Assembly: GCA_049511115.1 (NCBI GenBank)
Contig: JBEKYH010000225.1
Coordinates: 1-7,826, forward strand
From: JBEKYH01 sp049511115
GTDB lineage: Bacteria > Planctomycetota > Phycisphaerae > Tepidisphaerales > Tepidisphaeraceae
DNA length: 7,826 nt
Direction: 5' to 3'
The notes beneath the pieces are model-generated. The model was not told the origin of the DNA. It worked only from the letters and a program-made list of their open reading frames with translations, and ran no database searches. Both the position numbers and the translations under genes were made by a program. The stretch's first letter is position 1, and the number at the start of each line of letters is the position of its first letter. Positions 5,541-7,826 of the stretch are shown in pieces.

Positions 5541-6554
5541 GTGCCCAAAGACCAATCCAACGCCGCAATGAAGAAGCCCGGCGAGGCTTACGAGCCTCAC
5601 CTCAAACTCGCGCGCGAAGACAATCCCCGCCGTCATCCCGCCGAGCGGCGCCGCCGCCGCTTGCGTCTGCGCCGGCGCGGGCGACGGGCCTACATCCGCT
5701 CGGTTTATTCCCTGCCCAGTCTTTGCACCCTCGGCAACGCCGTGTGCGGATTTGCCTCGATGTACGTCGCGTTTCTGGTCTCGCTCCCCAGCACGCATTC
5801 CACGGACCCAATCACCGTGGCCTGGACATCCCACGGCCTGGCCGCCGCGTCGTACCTGATCTTTCTGGCCATGTTCTTCGACGCCATGGACGGACGGCTC
5901 GCCCGCTTCGCCCGCCATACCACCGACTTCGGCGGCCAGCTTGACAGCCTCGCCGACGTGGTCAGCTTCGGCGCCGCCCCGGCCGTGCTGATGCTGTTGC
6001 TGTTTCGCCAATTTGCCCCGCAGGATTTGCCCAACATCGTGCACCGCGCCGTGTGGGCATTCGGCGCGATGTACATGAGCTGCGCCGCCGTTCGACTCGC
6101 AAGATTCAACGTCTCCAACAAGCACGGCGAGCAGCACCATTTCAGCTTCCTGGGCCTGCCCTCCCCCGGCGCGGCGGCGGCCGTCGCGGCGGTGGCGCTC
6201 ATGCAGCAGGAACTCAGCGCCCGCGCCAATCAGTTGTTCAGCGATCCCAACGGTCAATTCTGGGGAAATGTCGTCTGGTCGATCTCGGAGGGGTGCGTCA
6301 TCCTCCTTCCCGGCCTGACCCTCTGCTGCGGCTTGCTGATGATCAGCCACCTCCGCTACCCGCACATCGTCAATCGCTACCTGCGCGGCAAACATTCCAT
6401 CGGCCGCCTCGTCGCCGTGCTGGCCCTGCTTCTGTTGCTGGTTGTATCCCATCAGGTGACCCTCGGTGTAGCCGCCGTCGCTTACGCGCTGTGGGGACCG
6501 GTCAGCTACGCCTACTTCCGCCTGCGCCGCAAAGCGCCGCCGCTGGCTCACTGA
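5541..6554 (+). CDS. pssA: CDP-diacylglycerol-serine O-phosphatidyltransferase (phosphatidylserine synthase)
   Basis: This integral membrane enzyme joins CDP-diacylglycerol and serine to give phosphatidylserine, the precursor of phosphatidylethanolamine. The 337-aa protein carries the complete CDP-alcohol phosphotransferase signature at 117-139: Asp117-Gly118, Ala121-Arg122, Gly131, Asp135 and Asp139, with Asp114 just before. RLARFNV (185-191) and FLGLPSPGAAA (204-214) are typical of the phosphatidylserine synthase subgroup. LPSLCTLGNAVCGF (58-71) opens the membrane part, and there are about eight hydrophobic segments. Before it is a hydrophilic N-terminus with 14 arginines in residues 30-53, probably cytoplasmic and able to bind acidic lipid. 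The start is either GTG at 5541 or ATG at 5568 (residue 10); I use the GTG because it lies close behind the -10 box, but the ATG is quite possible. It seems to be a single-gene unit. No psd decarboxylase gene is in the window. Confidence 0.92.
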   Translation: MPKDQSNAAMKKPGEAYEPHLKLAREDNPRRHPAERRRRRLRLRRRGRRAYIRSVYSLPSLCTLGNAVCGFASMYVAFLVSLPSTHSTDPITVAWTSHGLAAASYLIFLAMFFDAMDGRLARFARHTTDFGGQLDSLADVVSFGAAPAVLMLLLFRQFAPQDLPNIVHRAVWAFGAMYMSCAAVRLARFNVSNKHGEQHHFSFLGLPSPGAAAAVAAVALMQQELSARANQLFSDPNGQFWGNVVWSISEGCVILLPGLTLCCGLLMISHLRYPHIVNRYLRGKHSIGRLVAVLALLLLLVVSHQVTLGVAAVAYALWGPVSYAYFRLRRKAPPLAH

Positions 6555-6743
6555 CCGGCCGGCAGGCATTGCCCGCCAGTACCATAAACACCGCCAGCGT
6601 CACCCCGGCCCTTCTCCCTAAGTGCATGGAGAGGAGGACAAGCGCAGGGCCAACGCTGGAAATAAGCGTCGCAACCTCACGGTTAAAAACTCACCGCGTG
6701 GTCGTTGTAGGGCGTATCAACTCCTGTGATAATTGACCGTCCC
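6555..6743. other. Intergenic region between pssA and the rhamnosidase, with a weak nested inverted repeat
   Basis: No gene is seen in this 189 bp. CCAGCGT (6594-6600) pairs with ACGCTGG (6653-6659), GGCCC (6607-6611) with GGGCC (6647-6651), and TCTCC (6613-6617) with GGAGA (6628-6632), giving a nested hairpin without a T-run. It could slow or end the pssA transcript. The 3' end carries the rhamnosidase promoter candidate. Confidence 0.5.
6725..6733 (+). promoter_or_regulatory. Putative extended -10 promoter of the rhamnosidase gene
   Basis: TGTGATAAT has TG at 6725-6726 and GATAAT (five of six) at 6728-6733. It ends 10 nt before the ATG at 6744, with no Shine-Dalgarno in between. No clear -35 box is seen. 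Confidence 0.4.
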
Positions 6744-7826
6744 ATGACAAATCCCATACTGCCCCGCCCGTCAACACATTTTGTACTCTTCCCCGCCCTG
6801 ACGCGCCATGCACGCCCTTGGCGAACAATTCCTTTAGCCGCGCTCGCCATCCTCTTCGCCTTCATCGCCGCGCCCGCTTCCGCCGCCCCTTCCGCGCCCA
6901 CGAGCCTGCGCGTTGACGACATCGCCAACCCCGTCGGCACCGAGGCCGCTCCCTATTTCGGCTGGCTCGACAACGACACCAATGCCAACGAAATCCAGTC
7001 CGGCTACGAAGTTCTCGTCGCCAGTTCATCGGCCAACCTCGATGCCGACAAGGGCGATGTCTGGGACAGCGGAAAAGTTTCCAGCGATCAGGAAAACCAC
7101 GTCGTCTATGCCGGCACGGCGATCCCCGCCGACTCGGCCTATTTCTGGAAAGTCCGCACCTGGGACCGCGAGGGCAACCCCGGCCCGTATTCGACCAGCG
7201 CCACCTTCGCCGTCGGGCTGCTCGCCAACTCCGACTGGAGCGGGGCCTCATGGATCAAGCGCAACACCAACATCGGCGACGACTACACCTACTATCGCAA
7301 GTCCGCCCCCCTGCCCGCCGGGACGGTGGCCCGCGCGACGGTCTATGTCACCAGCGTGCATAAATACGAGCTCTATGTGAACGGAACTCTGGTCGGCAAA
7401 GGGCCCGCCTACGCATTTCCCCAATTCCAGCTTTACAATGCCTACGACATCACCGCGCTAATCAAGCCCGGCACACCCAACCAGTTTGCGATTTTCAACC
7501 GCTGGTTCGGCGGCGGTTCAGGCCGCCCGCCCAGCTCGCGCGGCGTCCTCATGAAGGCGATCATTCACTACGCCGACGGCACGACTGCCGCGGTGGCCAC
7601 CGATGGCACCTGGCTTCAGAGCCAGGCGACCAGTTGGGTCCCCGGCCAGCGCAAGCGCAACGGCCAGGCTGGCTGCTACATTGAGACCATCGACGCGCGC
7701 AAACTTATGCCCACATGGTTCATGCCCGGCTTTGACGATTCAAGTTGGACCGCCCCCACGGTGATTGGGCCCCAGCCCAATTCAACCTGGGCAAACGCAC
7801 CCCTCCCGGACCTGCAGCGCATCGTC
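6744..7826 (+). CDS. Secreted alpha-L-rhamnosidase (GH78), N-terminal 361 residues (gene continues past the right edge)
   Basis: The frame is open from the ATG at 6744 to the last base. A signal peptide is visible: basic residues up to Arg27, a hydrophobic stretch at about 29-43, and ASA/A cleavage after Ala47. A fibronectin type III-like domain follows at about 51-157, with PYFGWLDND (70-78), GDVWDSGKV (104-112) and AYFWKVRTWDREGN (132-145), the usual opening of bacterial GH78 enzymes. W164SG...W170IKR leads into the Bac_rhamnosid_N-type beta-sandwich (about 195-360), with ARATVYVTSVHKYELYVNG (196-214). The (alpha/alpha)6 catalytic domain and its acidic catalytic residues would lie outside the window, so activity cannot be judged. 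The family removes terminal L-rhamnose from polysaccharides or glycosides. The N-terminal region before the hydrophobic part is long (28 residues); an in-frame GTG lies upstream at 6726 but is less likely. It is probably transcribed on its own. Confidence 0.88.
   Translation, partial: MTNPILPRPSTHFVLFPALTRHARPWRTIPLAALAILFAFIAAPASAAPSAPTSLRVDDIANPVGTEAAPYFGWLDNDTNANEIQSGYEVLVASSSANLDADKGDVWDSGKVSSDQENHVVYAGTAIPADSAYFWKVRTWDREGNPGPYSTSATFAVGLLANSDWSGASWIKRNTNIGDDYTYYRKSAPLPAGTVARATVYVTSVHKYELYVNGTLVGKGPAYAFPQFQLYNAYDITALIKPGTPNQFAIFNRWFGGGSGRPPSSRGVLMKAIIHYADGTTAAVATDGTWLQSQATSWVPGQRKRNGQAGCYIETIDARKLMPTWFMPGFDDSSWTAPTVIGPQPNSTWANAPLPDLQRIV

Noticed and set aside
5367..6569. 400-codon open frame on the minus strand opposite pssA
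   Set aside because: It overlaps a gene with a complete catalytic signature, has a glycine/glutamine/histidine-rich low-complexity composition, and runs through the inverted-repeat element. It is an antisense shadow of GC-rich coding sequence.
1..7826. tRNA, rRNA or known riboswitch
   Set aside because: No cloverleaf with the conserved tRNA loop sequences, no rRNA signature and no recognisable aptamer core was seen in the intergenic stretches. Small non-standard RNAs cannot be excluded by eye.
1..7826. Defence island or other new multi-gene system
   Set aside because: Apart from the partial ATPase, all genes fall in well-known housekeeping or catabolic families. No nuclease, toxin-antitoxin pair, reverse transcriptase or phage gene was recognised.

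Overview
This 7.8-kb window comes from a GC-rich bacterial chromosome. Housekeeping genes fill most of it. The gene mix suggests a Planctomycetota-type (PVC) bacterium: an unusually long prepilin peptidase, a phosphatidylserine synthase with an arginine-rich N-terminus, a secreted GH78 rhamnosidase, and several operon-leading genes with no Shine-Dalgarno. This assignment is an inference from gene content and style; there is no marker gene in the window that proves it.

Layout. Bases 1-3298 are one minus-strand block, read right to left: shikimate kinase (aroK), a 405-aa A24 prepilin peptidase starting with TTG directly after the aroK stop, a two-helix LapA-domain membrane protein, hisH (ATGA overlap with the previous gene), and the 5' part of a DUF4143-type ATPase that runs off the left edge. 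A large imperfect palindrome (403-479) covers the ATPase start. A 205-bp divergent intergenic region (3299-3503) carries 7-nt repeat units arranged as two oppositely oriented arrays, plus apparent promoters for both sides. The plus-strand block then holds pyrH, frr and a carboxymuconolactone decarboxylase/AhpD-like gene (3504-5327), probably one operon. A 106-bp inverted-repeat element (5340-5445) separates this from pssA (5541-6554). A 189-bp intergenic stretch precedes a secreted alpha-L-rhamnosidase whose catalytic part lies beyond the right edge.

How the genes work together. The two operons mix functions. The minus-strand one joins shikimate and histidine biosynthesis to type IV pilin/pseudopilin processing and a membrane protein. 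The plus-strand one joins UMP phosphorylation and ribosome recycling, a widespread bacterial pairing, to a small redox-type protein. PssA (phosphatidylethanolamine precursor synthesis) and the rhamnosidase (polysaccharide breakdown) appear to be separately transcribed.

I did not find a convincing undescribed multi-gene system. The best leads are non-coding: the start-spanning palindrome of the ATPase, the mirrored heptamer arrays, the 41-bp stem-loop element, and a recurring -10-like box only 8-10 nt before the start codon of operon-leading genes, which suggests leaderless or near-leaderless transcripts. All functional calls were made by reading the sequence, without database searches.
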